Assembly (NCBI GenBank): GCA_041687095.1
Contig: JAWLCQ010000033.1
Coordinates: 1-36,106, forward strand
Source: JAWLCQ01 sp041687095
GTDB lineage: Bacteria > Planctomycetota > Phycisphaerae > SM23-33
Length of the DNA stretch: 36,106 nucleotides
Direction: 5' to 3'
The notes below the pieces were generated by a model. The model worked only from the letters and a program-made list of their open reading frames with translations. It had not been told where the DNA came from and made no database searches. Positions 8,817 to 17,470 of the stretch are shown piece after piece. Both the position numbers and the translations under genes were made by a program. The number at the start of each line of letters is the position of its first letter. Positions within the stretch are counted from its first letter, which is position 1.

Positions 8817-10244
8817 ATGATCAAATTCCTGTCGATCGCCCGCAACACCTTCACCCAGACGATCCGCCAGCCCATCTACTTCGTGATCCTCTTCGTGACG
8901 CTGCTGCTGCTCGTCTTCGCCGTCCCCATGTCCACCATGACGATGGGCGACACCGGCGGGGACTACCACGACACCGACCAGAAGATGCTCCAGAACGTCG
9001 GGATCAGCACGCTGCTCGTCGCGGGGCTGCTCATGGCGGCGTTCACGGCGTCGGGGGCGATCAGCCGCGAGATCGAGGACCACACCGCCCTGACCGTCGT
9101 GTCCAAGCCCGTCCCGCGGTCCCTGTTCGTCCTGGGCAAGTTCGGGGGCGTGGCGGCGGCGGTGGGCCTGGCGTACTACGTCGGGACGCTCGTGTTCCTC
9201 ATGGTCGTTCGCCACAAGGTCATGCCCGCCGCCTGGGACGAATTCGATTTCCCCGTCATCGTCTTGGGCCTGTCCGCCCTGAGCATCGCGCTGCTGGCGG
9301 CGATCCTGGGCAACGTGGCGTTCCGCTGGCCGTTCATCTCCGCCTTCGTGTGGGGCCTCACCCTGCTGCTCACCCTGGCGATGGGCCTGCTGGCGGTGAT
9401 CGGCAAGCACTGGGAGATCGCCCCGATGTGGCAGGCGAAGGGCGATGCCGCCGTCATCCACCTGCCCCTGCTGCTGGGCGTGCTGCTGGCGTTCCTGGGC
9501 GTGGTGATCTTCACCGCCACCGCCGTCGCCGCCTCCACACGCCTCGGGCAGATCGCCACGCTGCTCGTCTGCCTCGCCGTCTTCGTCATCGGGTCCGTGC
9601 ACTCGCTGCTCTTCCTGGAGTGGGGCCGCGAAGTCGCCGTCCTCCGCGTCCTGGGCTGGTTCGCCCCCAACCTGACGTACTTCTACACCATGGACGCCCT
9701 CGCCTCCCCCACCGAGCCCTACATCCCCCCCCGGCTCGTCGCGATGGCGGCCCTCTACTGCGCCCTGTACACCGGGGCGCTGCTGGCGGTGGGCGTGGTC
9801 CTGTTCCAGCACCGCGAACTCCACGCCGACTCCGGCAGCAGCACGCTGCCCGGCGGGGTGAACCTCATCGCCTGGGCCGGCCGCCTCACCGCCATCGCGG
9901 CCGCCTTCGGCGGGCTGATCCTGCTGTCCGTACCCCGCTTCTACCACGCCCAGGGCTACCTGCTGATGGGCGGGCTGCTTGCGGCGGGCGTGATCGGGTG
10001 GCTGGTGTCGGGCTACTTCGCCCGCGGGGCGCGGTGGACCTACTTCCTGGTCGCCGCCGCGGCGGTCCTGACCCTCGCGAGCGGACTCGCGGGAAGCCTG
10101 CTGCAGCGCCTCATCGAAGGCTGGGCCGGACGGGAACTCAACCCCGTGCCCTTCACGATCCTCGCCGCACTGGGCGTGATCGTCCTGCTGCTGCTTGTGC
10201 TCCCAAAAACGCGTCGTCATTTTCATCCGCGATACCAGGCCTAG
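8817..10244 (+). CDS. ABC-2-type transporter permease (orphan)
   Basis: 475-residue hydrophobic protein beginning MIKFLSIARNTFTQTIRQP, a typical ABC-2 permease opening, followed by ISREIEDHTALTVVSKPVPRSLFVLGKFGG, the cytoplasmic coupling motif also seen in the permease at 458-2308. About eleven hydrophobic segments are evident. It has no large polar insert. No ATPase gene is adjacent; the only ABC ATPase in the window is at 2305-3540 in the divergent operon, which might serve both permeases. ATG 8817 was chosen because the conserved family start begins there; an in-frame ATG at 8781 would add 12 polar residues. Substrate unknown. Confidence 0.82.
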   Translation: MIKFLSIARNTFTQTIRQPIYFVILFVTLLLLVFAVPMSTMTMGDTGGDYHDTDQKMLQNVGISTLLVAGLLMAAFTASGAISREIEDHTALTVVSKPVPRSLFVLGKFGGVAAAVGLAYYVGTLVFLMVVRHKVMPAAWDEFDFPVIVLGLSALSIALLAAILGNVAFRWPFISAFVWGLTLLLTLAMGLLAVIGKHWEIAPMWQAKGDAAVIHLPLLLGVLLAFLGVVIFTATAVAASTRLGQIATLLVCLAVFVIGSVHSLLFLEWGREVAVLRVLGWFAPNLTYFYTMDALASPTEPYIPPRLVAMAALYCALYTGALLAVGVVLFQHRELHADSGSSTLPGGVNLIAWAGRLTAIAAAFGGLILLSVPRFYHAQGYLLMGGLLAAGVIGWLVSGYFARGARWTYFLVAAAAVLTLASGLAGSLLQRLIEGWAGRELNPVPFTILAALGVIVLLLLVLPKTRRHFHPRYQA

Positions 10245-10250
10245 CTTGGT

Positions 10251-10290
10251 GACTGGTTGACTGGTTGACTGGTTGACTGGTTGACTGGTT
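10251..10290. repeat. Tandem octamer array, 5 x GACTGGTT
   Basis: Five perfect head-to-tail copies of GACTGGTT begin 7 bp after the permease stop codon. It is a simple-sequence array at the 3' end of a gene, the first element of a 384-bp non-coding gap made almost entirely of repeats (10245-10628). Confidence 0.85.
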
Positions 10291-10326
10291 TCGTCTGTTC
10301 TGCTTCCGGACCGTCTTCGCCTTTCA

Positions 10327-10390
10327 GGCGCCCCCTCACCGCCCCGCTGTGCGGGGCACCTCTCCCCGAGGGGAGAGGGGTTACGGCGCC
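10327..10390. repeat. Double-hairpin element bounded by GGCGCC
   Basis: A 64-bp element has GGCGCC at both ends (10327-10332 and 10385-10390). Inside are two perfect hairpins: GCCCCGC/GCGGGGC (10341-10357, 3-nt loop) and CCTCTCCCC/GGGGAGAGG (10359-10378). It resembles a REP-type palindromic unit and could act as a bidirectional terminator between the convergent permease and P-type ATPase genes. No T-run follows. Confidence 0.6.
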
Positions 10391-10391
10391 T

Positions 10392-10625
10392 GGTTCCCGG
10401 TTCCCGGCCCCCGGTCCCCGGTGGCTTGGTTCCCGGTTCCCGGTTCCTGGTTCCCGGTTCCTGGTTCCTGGTTCCTGGTTCCTGGTTCCTGGTTCCCGGT
10501 TCCTGGTTCCTGGTTCCCGGTTCCCGGTTCCTGGTTCCCGGTTCCTGGTTCCTGGTTCCCGGTTCCTGGTTCCCTGGTTCCCGGTTCCTGGTTCCCGGTT
10601 CCTGGTTCCCGGTTCCTGGTTCCCC
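10392..10625. repeat. Heptamer tandem array GGTTCCY, about 32 units
   Basis: From 10428 there are 28 consecutive units of GGTTCCC or GGTTCCT, with one 8-nt unit at 10568-10575; about four degenerate units precede them from 10392. Only the seventh base varies, C or T, in an irregular order. Seven is not a multiple of three, so all three frames stay open through it and produce spurious VPGSRFLVPGSW-like translations; I regard it as non-coding. It ends a few bases before the P-type ATPase stop codon, between convergent genes. Confidence 0.95.
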
Positions 10626-10628
10626 GCC

Positions 10629-12611
10629 CTACTGCACCGGCACGCGCTCCAGGCGGGCCCGGACGGCGGCGGTCTCGTCTTCCTCTTCCGCCTGCGTCTG
10701 CAGGTCCTCTCCGAACCGCACCAGCCGCATGCTGTTGAACATCACGAAGATGGCGGCCGTCACGTGCAGCAGCGCCCCGAGGATCGGGGAGATGCGTCCC
10801 AGGGCGGCGAGGACCATGAAGGCGACGATGAAGATCACGCCCCCGATGAGGTTCTGGTGCACGACGTTGACCGTCTGCTTGGACAGGCGGATGAGGAAGG
10901 GCAGGCGGCGGAGGTCGTTGTTCATGAGGGCGATGGTGGCGGAGTTGATCGCCACGTCGCTGCCGGCGGCGCCCATGGCGATGGACAGATCGCCCGCCGC
11001 CAGGGCCGGGGCGTCGTTCACCCCGTCGCCCACCACCGCCACGCGGTGGCCTTCCTTCTTCAGCGCGTCCACCAGGTCCAGCTTGTCGCCCGGGAGGACC
11101 TCGGCCTGCACCTCGGTGCAGCCCATCTCCTTGGCGACGCGGCGGGCGACGGACCAGCGGTCGCCCGTCACCATCACCAGCTCGCGCAGGCCCTCGGTGC
11201 GGAGTTCCTCCATCGCCTGGCGGGCCTCGGGGCGCGTCCGGTCCTCCATGCCGATCCAGCCCAGCACCCGCCCGTCGCGAACGACGTACAGGATGCTCAG
11301 GCCCTCGGGCTCGGCGAACTTGGGGTCCTGGCGGAGGGGATCGAGGTCAACGGCGTGATCGGCGATCCAGGCGGCACGCCCGACGAGGATCTCCTGCCCG
11401 TCCACCTTCGCCCGCACGCCGCGCCCGGAGGCCTCCTCGAAGGCCTCGCAGCGCTGCCGCGGGACGCGGACCTCGTCGGCGACGGCGACGACGGCGCGGG
11501 CGACGGGGTGCTTGGACATCTGCTCCACCGACGCCGCCGCCCCCAGCAGATCGGCCGCGTCCACCCCCGGAGCGGGCGTGAGCTTCGTCACGGCCAGCGC
11601 CCCCGTGGTGAGCGTGCCCGTCTTGTCAAATACGAAGGCCGTCATGTTGCGGGCCGCTTCGAGGTTGGACACGTCCTTGATGAGGATGCCCAGCCGCGCC
11701 GCGCACGACAACGCCGCCACCATCGCCGACGGAACCGCCAGCACCAGCGCGCACGGGCAGGCGACGACGAGCATGGACACGGCGCGGGCGGGGTCGCGGG
11801 TGAAGAAAAGCACCACCCCGGTGATGACGAGGATGGCGGGGGTGTACCAGGCGGCGTAGCGGTCGATCAGCCGCATGATCGGAATGCGGGTCTGCTCGGC
11901 CTCCAGGATGAGCTTGCGGACCTTCCCGAGGGTCGTGTCCTCGCCCGCGCGGGTGACGCGGACGTCGATGGCCCCGGCGAGGTTGTTCGTGCCGCTGAAG
12001 ACCTCCTCGCCCTGGGCCTTGTCGACGGGGAGGGACTCGCCGGTGACGTTGGCCTGGTTGATGGAGGACTGGCCCGAGACGATGACCCCGTCGGCGGGGA
12101 TGTTATCGCCCGGGCGGATGCGGACGACGTCCCCGGGGTTCAGCTCGCGGGGGTCGACCTCCACCTCCGTCCCGTCCTCGCGGACGCGCTGGGCCTTCTT
12201 GGGGGAGATGCGGACGAGTTCCTCGATGCTCGCCCGCGCCCCCAACGCCGTCCGCGTCTCGACGAGGTTGGACAGCAGCAGGATGAACGCCACCGTCCCC
12301 GCCGCCCGGTAGTCCAGGATGGCCACGGAGGCGACGATGGCGAGGGCGACCAGCTCGTCCATGTGCAAGTGCCCGCGGAGCAAGCACTTGATGGCGTGCC
12401 AGATCACCGGGGCGCCCAGGAGGATCGTCCCCAGCAACGCCAGCGTGTCGCTGTAGAAGTTCTTGCCGTCGGCGTCGGTGTGCTCGGGGAAGAGGAATAC
12501 CGTCAGGTATCCCAGCAGGACCAGCACGCCCCCCACGAGAATCCCGACGATCATCAAGCCAGCCCGGCCGGTCTGCTTTTCGACCGACTCCTTCAGGATA
12601 TCGTGAGCCAT
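10629..12611 (-). CDS. Heavy-metal-translocating P-type (P1B) ATPase
   Basis: 660 residues with all catalytic landmarks: TGES (190-193), the TM ion-binding CPC motif (285-287), phosphorylated Asp329 in DKTGTLT, the P1B marker SKHP (365-369, His368), MVTGDR and GDGVNDAPAL. Two TM pairs precede the actuator domain and two helices end the protein. There is no N-terminal metal-binding domain or His/Cys-rich stretch, unlike CopA, ZntA or CadA. The last helices read LLHVTAAIFVMFNSMRLVR, with neither the ZntA aspartate nor the CopA MSxSS pattern, so the ion cannot be assigned; export of a soft or divalent metal is inferred. It is a single-gene unit; start ATG 12611. Confidence 0.92.
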   Translation of the reverse strand: MAHDILKESVEKQTGRAGLMIVGILVGGVLVLLGYLTVFLFPEHTDADGKNFYSDTLALLGTILLGAPVIWHAIKCLLRGHLHMDELVALAIVASVAILDYRAAGTVAFILLLSNLVETRTALGARASIEELVRISPKKAQRVREDGTEVEVDPRELNPGDVVRIRPGDNIPADGVIVSGQSSINQANVTGESLPVDKAQGEEVFSGTNNLAGAIDVRVTRAGEDTTLGKVRKLILEAEQTRIPIMRLIDRYAAWYTPAILVITGVVLFFTRDPARAVSMLVVACPCALVLAVPSAMVAALSCAARLGILIKDVSNLEAARNMTAFVFDKTGTLTTGALAVTKLTPAPGVDAADLLGAAASVEQMSKHPVARAVVAVADEVRVPRQRCEAFEEASGRGVRAKVDGQEILVGRAAWIADHAVDLDPLRQDPKFAEPEGLSILYVVRDGRVLGWIGMEDRTRPEARQAMEELRTEGLRELVMVTGDRWSVARRVAKEMGCTEVQAEVLPGDKLDLVDALKKEGHRVAVVGDGVNDAPALAAGDLSIAMGAAGSDVAINSATIALMNNDLRRLPFLIRLSKQTVNVVHQNLIGGVIFIVAFMVLAALGRISPILGALLHVTAAIFVMFNSMRLVRFGEDLQTQAEEEDETAAVRARLERVPVQ

Positions 12612-12669
12612 TCCTTGCTCCGCCTTTGTGCATGGGCCCCGGCACGTGTGCCGTCCGAGTGCCCCGGGT

Positions 12670-12689
12670 GTACGAGCACGTTCGTGTAC
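12670..12689. promoter_or_regulatory. Imperfect 20-bp dyad upstream of the P-type ATPase
   Basis: The sequence matches its own reverse complement as GTACnnGnACGTnCnnGTAC, centred about 68 bp upstream of the ATPase start. Its position suits an operator for a metal-responsive dimeric repressor or activator, but no such regulator is visible nearby and no clear -10/-35 pair overlaps it. Confidence 0.35.
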
Positions 12690-12883
12690 TTAGGATACGG
12701 ACCGACGGAACCGCCGGTTCGACCGGGGCGCGGATTGTACCCAATGCCTATTCGTCGCGAGAAGCGGAATTGTTTCACTCCAAAGCGTTTCCGTCCCCCA
12801 GCCCCCCGTTCTGCTGCACAGTCCCAGTACCGGGTGTGGCCGGTCTTCGGTGGGCCCGTTGGTCACGGCATCGCGCGTGGGGT

Positions 12884-13082
12884 GTCCCAAATCCGAAACC
12901 CGAAACCCGAAATCCGAAACAAATTCAAAACGGCAAATCCGCAGGACAGAAACGGGCTCGGGGTCTGCGGGAGTCGGCCATGCAGTCGAAGCGTCCTGCG
13001 GCGGGGCCGCGTTTGGGATTTCGGTCCTTCGGGTTTCGGATTTGTTTCGGATTTCGTGCTTCGGATGTCGGATTTCGACGAC
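12884..13082. repeat. Dispersed inverted-repeat element (CCGAAA/TTTCGG type)
   Basis: The left arm (12891-12926) consists of repeats of CCGAAACC and CCGAAATC; the right arm (13013-13078) carries the complementary TTTCGG units. GAAATCCGAAACAAATTC (12909-12926) matches the reverse complement of 13038-13055 at 17 of 18 positions. Translated, the arms give IRNPKPEIRNK-like and FRISCFGFR-like peptides, a signature of short non-coding repeats widespread in planctomycetes and other bacteria. It fills much of the 605-bp gap between the ATPase and the glycosyltransferase (12612-13216), in which I see no gene. Confidence 0.7.
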
Positions 13083-13216
13083 CCAGGCGGGTTTCGGATG
13101 CCATCCAACCCTCCCCCGCCCGCCCCCACCGTTTTTCGGCCACGCCCCCAACGCCCTGCTGCTGCGTCCCATTCCGTTGACTTCCCGCCCTCCAGCGGGC
13201 ACAGTATCATCCAACA

Positions 13217-14905
13217 ATGCCACTACGCATCCTTCCAACCTCCGCCCCGACCGCCCCCCCCGCTCCGCCGCTGGAGCCCTTCGCCCGCCCCTGCGTCCTC
13301 GCCCTGCTCGCCATCCTGGCCCTGGGGGCAAGCCTGCGGGCCGTGTGCGTCTGGCGGAGCGAGAATATCGCCCGCGACGGCGTGCGGTACGTGTACATGG
13401 CGCGGCACCTGACAATGCGCCCGACCGCCGACGCCGTGCGCGCCTTCGACTACCACCCCGGATACTCCGCCGCCATCGCCCTCCTCGCCCGCACCACCGG
13501 GGCCGCCTGGACCCCCGGATGGATCCGCTGCGGGCAGTGGATCAGCGTCGTCGCGGGCGTCCTGACGCTGCTGGCCGTCTACTACATCGCCGCCCGAACC
13601 TTCCGCCCGGGCATCGGGCTCGCGGCGGCGGCCATGGCGGCCGTCTCCGGCGCCTACGTCGAGGTCAGCGCCAACCTCATCAGCGACGCCTTCGCCCTCA
13701 TGGCCGCCGCCGGGGCCGTCGCTTTCGCCCTCGCTGCCCTGCGGGCCCTGCGGGAGGCGAGATGGCAGGCCCTGGGCTTCGCCGCCCTCTCCGGAACCGC
13801 CTCCGCTCTGGCGTACCTCACGCGGCCTGAGGGGCTGCTGAGCGGCGTCGTCGCGCTCGTCCTGCTGCTCCTGCCCGCCCGCCTCGGCGCCCGCGGGCGG
13901 CTCGTGCAGGCCTTCGCCCTCGTCACCCTCCTCGCCGTCACCCTCGCGGGCATCCTTCCGTATGCCATGACCATTGACGCGTTCACGCAGAAGAAAGGCC
14001 TGGACGACTTCGTCCTCTCCACGCCCGGGCCCCTGTTCGTCGCGACCCTGTTCGGCGAGGACGGGTTCGCCGACGCCATCCGCCGCGCCGTCGACCGCCT
14101 TCGCGCTGCCATGGGCACCCCCCTGGCCGTCCTGTGCCTCATCGCCGTCGGGGGATGGCTCGCGGCGGCGACCCCCCGCTTCCGCCGCGCCGGGCTCCTC
14201 GCACCCCGCCCCACGCCCGAGGGGCTCGTCGTCCTGCTGGTCCCCCTGGGGATCATGCTGCCCCTCGTCATCGCCCTCGAGTACCGCCAGAGCGGGTCCT
14301 ACATCTCCTCCCGCCACCTGCTCCTGCCCGCCACCTTCCTCATGCCCCTGGCGGGAGCGGGCGTGCTGACATTGGGGCAACTGACGGCCGTGGCGGCGGG
14401 ACGGATCGGCTTTGCGCTGCGGGCGGCGCCGGCGACGGCGTTCTGGGCGGGCGTGCTGGCGGTGGGCCTGCTGGTGCAGGCCTTCCCGGTCCTGCACGAG
14501 GGCAAGGCCTGCTTCCGCCAGGCCGGGCTCGCCCTCCGCGAACGCCTGGGGCCCGACGCCCGCATTCTCACCAACGACGTCCGCGTGGCCCTGCACGCCG
14601 AGGCCGACCCATTGCAGTTCGGAAACGGCTCGCCCCTGCCCGCCAACGCCGACGCCCTCGGGGTGCATTCCCCCCAGCGCCTGCTCGCGTGCCTGCAGTT
14701 GGCCGAGGGGGGCAGCGGGTACGAGGCGGTGGCCCTGAGCGACCGCCTCGTCCGCACGCACCCCACCCTCGCCGATTGGCCCTCCCTGCTGCCCGCGGGC
14801 GAGTTCGAGGCCCCGCTGACCTTCACGAGTTCCCGCAAGGACACCGTGCGGGTCTGCATCCGCCGCCGCCCCGAATCGCCCGCGACGACTCCCCGCGCGG
14901 ACTGA
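13217..14905 (+). CDS. Polytopic membrane glycosyltransferase, GT39/ArnT-like
   Basis: 562 residues with about ten to eleven hydrophobic helices and a soluble C-terminal part from about residue 430. The first extracytoplasmic loop has ENIARDGVRYVYMARHL, with Asp54 in the position of the catalytic acidic residue of GT39/PMT-fold lipid-dependent glycosyltransferases, followed by DYHPGYSAAIAL, also typical. Such enzymes move sugars or mannose from a polyprenyl-phosphate donor to lipids or proteins on the outer face of the membrane. Acceptor and donor cannot be deduced. dapF starts 46 bp downstream on the same strand. Confidence 0.75.
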   Translation: MPLRILPTSAPTAPPAPPLEPFARPCVLALLAILALGASLRAVCVWRSENIARDGVRYVYMARHLTMRPTADAVRAFDYHPGYSAAIALLARTTGAAWTPGWIRCGQWISVVAGVLTLLAVYYIAARTFRPGIGLAAAAMAAVSGAYVEVSANLISDAFALMAAAGAVAFALAALRALREARWQALGFAALSGTASALAYLTRPEGLLSGVVALVLLLLPARLGARGRLVQAFALVTLLAVTLAGILPYAMTIDAFTQKKGLDDFVLSTPGPLFVATLFGEDGFADAIRRAVDRLRAAMGTPLAVLCLIAVGGWLAAATPRFRRAGLLAPRPTPEGLVVLLVPLGIMLPLVIALEYRQSGSYISSRHLLLPATFLMPLAGAGVLTLGQLTAVAAGRIGFALRAAPATAFWAGVLAVGLLVQAFPVLHEGKACFRQAGLALRERLGPDARILTNDVRVALHAEADPLQFGNGSPLPANADALGVHSPQRLLACLQLAEGGSGYEAVALSDRLVRTHPTLADWPSLLPAGEFEAPLTFTSSRKDTVRVCIRRRPESPATTPRAD

Positions 14906-14951
14906 TCCCGGCGGCTATAGTGAGGGAGGACCCGGAAGGAAACGGAGCCCG

Positions 14952-15863
14952 ATGACGCGCCCGATCGAATTCGCCAAACTGTCCGGAAGCGGGAACGACT
15001 TCATCTGCATCGACAACTGCGACGGACGGTACGATGCCCTCATCGCCGCCCCCAAGGACGTCGAACGCTTCGCGCAGACCCTCTGCCGCCGCGGTCTGGG
15101 CGTGGGGGCGGACGGGGTGATCTTCGCCTGCACCGTCGACCCCGGCCTCCGCGAGCACGCCGACATCGCCGCCCGCCTCTTCGAGGCCGACGGCACGGAG
15201 GCCGAACTCTGCGGGAACGGGACCGCCTGCTTCGTACACTGGGTGCTGGCCAACCGCATGGTCCAGAAGGACCAGGTGGACATCCTCACGCCCGCGGGGG
15301 TCGTGATCGGCCGCGATGCCGACGCGGTGTACACGCGGGTGTGCATCCCGATCCCGCGCGATCTGCAGCGCGACGTGCACCTGCGCCTCGCGGGCACGCC
15401 GTGGACGTGCGACTACGTGGTGGTGGGCGTCCCGCACGTGACGACGTTCGTGGAGGACATCGACACCGTGGACGTGGCCCGCTGGGGCCCGTTGCTGCGT
15501 CACCACGAGCGGTTCGCCCCCCGCGGGGTGAACGCGAACTTCGCCCAGGTCCTCGGGGAGGGCGAACTCGCGATCCGCACGTGGGAGTTCGGGGTGGAGG
15601 GCGAGACGCTGGCGTGCGGGACGGGGTCCACCGCGTGCGCGATCCTGGCGGCCCTGCGGAACGGGTGGGGGCGCGAGTTCGCCACGGGCGAGCGCCCCAT
15701 TCGCGTCCGCGCCCGTAGCGGGGACGTGCTGCGGGTCTACTTCGCCCGCACGGACGACGGGACGTTCACCGACCTGTGCCTCGAAACCGTTACCCGCTGC
15801 ATGTACGTGGGAACGGTGTGCGAGGAGTTGGCCTGCAACGCGATGGGAACTGCGGCTTGCTGA
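14952..15863 (+). CDS. dapF: Diaminopimelate epimerase
   Basis: DapF interconverts LL- and meso-diaminopimelate, the penultimate step to lysine and the source of meso-DAP for peptidoglycan. The 303-residue protein has SGSGNDF (11-17), GLGVGADGV, and both catalytic cysteines: Cys87 in ELCGNGTACF and Cys222 in ACGTGSTACA. It is about 25 residues longer than usual, mainly at the C-terminus. A TATAGT -10-like box (14916-14921) and GGAAGGAAACGG precede the start. The end overlaps the next gene. dapB of the same pathway is at 27114-27914. Confidence 0.95.
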   Translation: MTRPIEFAKLSGSGNDFICIDNCDGRYDALIAAPKDVERFAQTLCRRGLGVGADGVIFACTVDPGLREHADIAARLFEADGTEAELCGNGTACFVHWVLANRMVQKDQVDILTPAGVVIGRDADAVYTRVCIPIPRDLQRDVHLRLAGTPWTCDYVVVGVPHVTTFVEDIDTVDVARWGPLLRHHERFAPRGVNANFAQVLGEGELAIRTWEFGVEGETLACGTGSTACAILAALRNGWGREFATGERPIRVRARSGDVLRVYFARTDDGTFTDLCLETVTRCMYVGTVCEELACNAMGTAAC

Positions 15864-17470
15864 GCATCGACCAGAATTGCCATCCCCTCTGGGACGTCCT
15901 GCCCAAGCTCCAGGCCCTCGCCCTCCGCGGGCAGGCGGTGACGCATGGCGTGGAGGACATCGACACCGCCTTCACCGCCGTCGGGGGCTCGGCGGCGTCG
16001 GCGTTGCGATTCGCCCCGGAGCGCTACTACCGCAGCGGGGGCGCCGACTGGGGCGCCGCCATCTTCTACCACGCCTTTCTCGGGCGCCTGCCCGTCGAGA
16101 TCCGCCAGTGGGAGCCCTACACCGGGCGGAGCACGAAGGCCCTGGCGAAGGAGCTGCAGCGGTCCGTCGATGACCTGTACGACGCCTACTCCCCGAGCGA
16201 CAACTGGCAGCTCATCGGCCCCAGCTACGTGGGCGAGGCGGGAAGGCACCGCACGATCGCGGACCTGAGCGTCCGCGAGACGGGCCCGTTCCTCCGCGAG
16301 ATGATGGCCCTGGCCCGCAAGGACATGCGTGAGCGGTTCCCCACGCGCCAGTCGCAGGAGCGGTGCGACGCGTGGTTCGCCGCCGAGGCCCGCCGCCTCG
16401 ACGCCCTCCTCGCCCGCCACGCCGACGGGAGCCTCGTGGACCTCTACGCCGACTGGCTCACATCGTGCCTGCAGGGCCAGGCCCGCGTCGTGCTAACCTC
16501 CGACCTCTTCGCCCTCTCCCGCCCTGCGGGCCACCCCCGCCTGCTCCAATGCTTCTGCCGCGACTACCCCGCCCTCGCCGAACTCTACAACGCCGCCCTC
16601 GCCCAGACGAACTCCGAACTCCGCCCCCTCCGCACCGACGAGGGCGAACTGCCGTTCTTCGCCGCCTACGACTACCAGGGCCACCGCGTCCGCTCCGTGC
16701 TCCGCATCGAGGGCGATACGCTCCGCACGCTCGACCACACCGTGCCTCTGCCGCCCGGGGGGGGCGACGCGTTCGCCGCCCTCGCGGACGCGGGCATCTC
16801 CGCCATCGCGGGCAAGGCGGTCCTCCTCGTCCTCCAGGCCCGCACCGGGCCCGCCGGGGACGCCCTCGCCCTGCCCTACCGCGGGTCGCTGTACGTGCCC
16901 GCCGCCCACCGCCTCGCCGAGGCGCTCCTCGCGGAGGGGCGCCTCGACGGCCCGCTGCGCCCGCTCGTTCGCGTGCGGTTCCGCCTGCTCGACCGCCTCC
17001 GCTCGCTCGACACGCCCCTATGCCTCCCGGAGCACCTCGCGGCCGCGATGGGCGAGACGGAGGTGCCCGCGCGGGCCCTGGGCGAACGCTGGGCCTCCCT
17101 CGCCGCCGATGCCTCCGATCGCCTCGGCCGCCTCCGCGACGACGCGCAGCGGGAGGCGTGGCAGCGGGAGGCCTTCCCCTCCGCCTTCACCGAGATCGAC
17201 GCCCTCGACGCGAAGCGGCGGGAACGGGCGAAGGAGGACCCCAGGAGCCCCGACGTCCGCGAGGCCTCGCACCGCATCCGCGACCTGCAGCGCGACGTGC
17301 TGGAGGGCACCGTCCGCCAGATCGCGCTTGACTGGCAGGTGCGGGACGTGGATTACTGGGACTCTCGCGGAGCGCTGTGGCCCTGGTGCCTGGCGCTCGG
17401 CGGAGAAGGGTTTTACCATGACGTGGTCTCGCAGGCGGAAATCTACACCGAAGGGCCCCTCCGGGAGTGA
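15857..17470 (+). CDS. Unrecognised conserved-looking protein coupled to a methyltransferase
   Basis: I do not recognise this 537-residue protein. It has no signal peptide or TM helix and is probably cytoplasmic. The N-terminal half has distinctive blocks (NCHPLWDVLPKLQ, GADWGAAIFYHAFLGRLP, SDNWQLIGPSYVGEAGRHR). The middle holds LPYRGSLYVPAAHRLAEALL, and residues ~410-500 are charged and helical, probably coiled coil, before an aromatic-rich end (DVDYWDSRGALWPWC). The first residues matching an ordered domain come just after the dapF stop, so I chose TTG 15857 (7-bp overlap, GGGAA upstream); GTG 15818 or 15776 are alternatives. Its 3' end overlaps the methyltransferase by 53 bp, suggesting linked roles. 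Confidence 0.72.
   Translation: MLSIDQNCHPLWDVLPKLQALALRGQAVTHGVEDIDTAFTAVGGSAASALRFAPERYYRSGGADWGAAIFYHAFLGRLPVEIRQWEPYTGRSTKALAKELQRSVDDLYDAYSPSDNWQLIGPSYVGEAGRHRTIADLSVRETGPFLREMMALARKDMRERFPTRQSQERCDAWFAAEARRLDALLARHADGSLVDLYADWLTSCLQGQARVVLTSDLFALSRPAGHPRLLQCFCRDYPALAELYNAALAQTNSELRPLRTDEGELPFFAAYDYQGHRVRSVLRIEGDTLRTLDHTVPLPPGGGDAFAALADAGISAIAGKAVLLVLQARTGPAGDALALPYRGSLYVPAAHRLAEALLAEGRLDGPLRPLVRVRFRLLDRLRSLDTPLCLPEHLAAAMGETEVPARALGERWASLAADASDRLGRLRDDAQREAWQREAFPSAFTEIDALDAKRRERAKEDPRSPDVREASHRIRDLQRDVLEGTVRQIALDWQVRDVDYWDSRGALWPWCLALGGEGFYHDVVSQAEIYTEGPLRE

Noticed and set aside
10392..10625. Heptamer array read as a VPGSRFLVPGSW repeat protein
   Set aside because: All frames give similar peptides because the period is 7; there is no ribosome-binding site and the frames run into antisense DNA.
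10392..10625. CRISPR array
   Set aside because: Units are 7 nt and contiguous, without spacers, and no cas genes are present.
10281..13412. 1043-codon open frame on the plus strand through the heptamer array and P-type ATPase
   Set aside because: It is the antisense shadow of the ATPase plus the repeat array; the opposite strand has all P1B motifs.
15857..17470. BshC (bacillithiol cysteine-adding enzyme) for the unknown protein
   Set aside because: Length and C-terminal coiled-coil character are similar, but I found no BshC motif that could be aligned, so the identity is left open.
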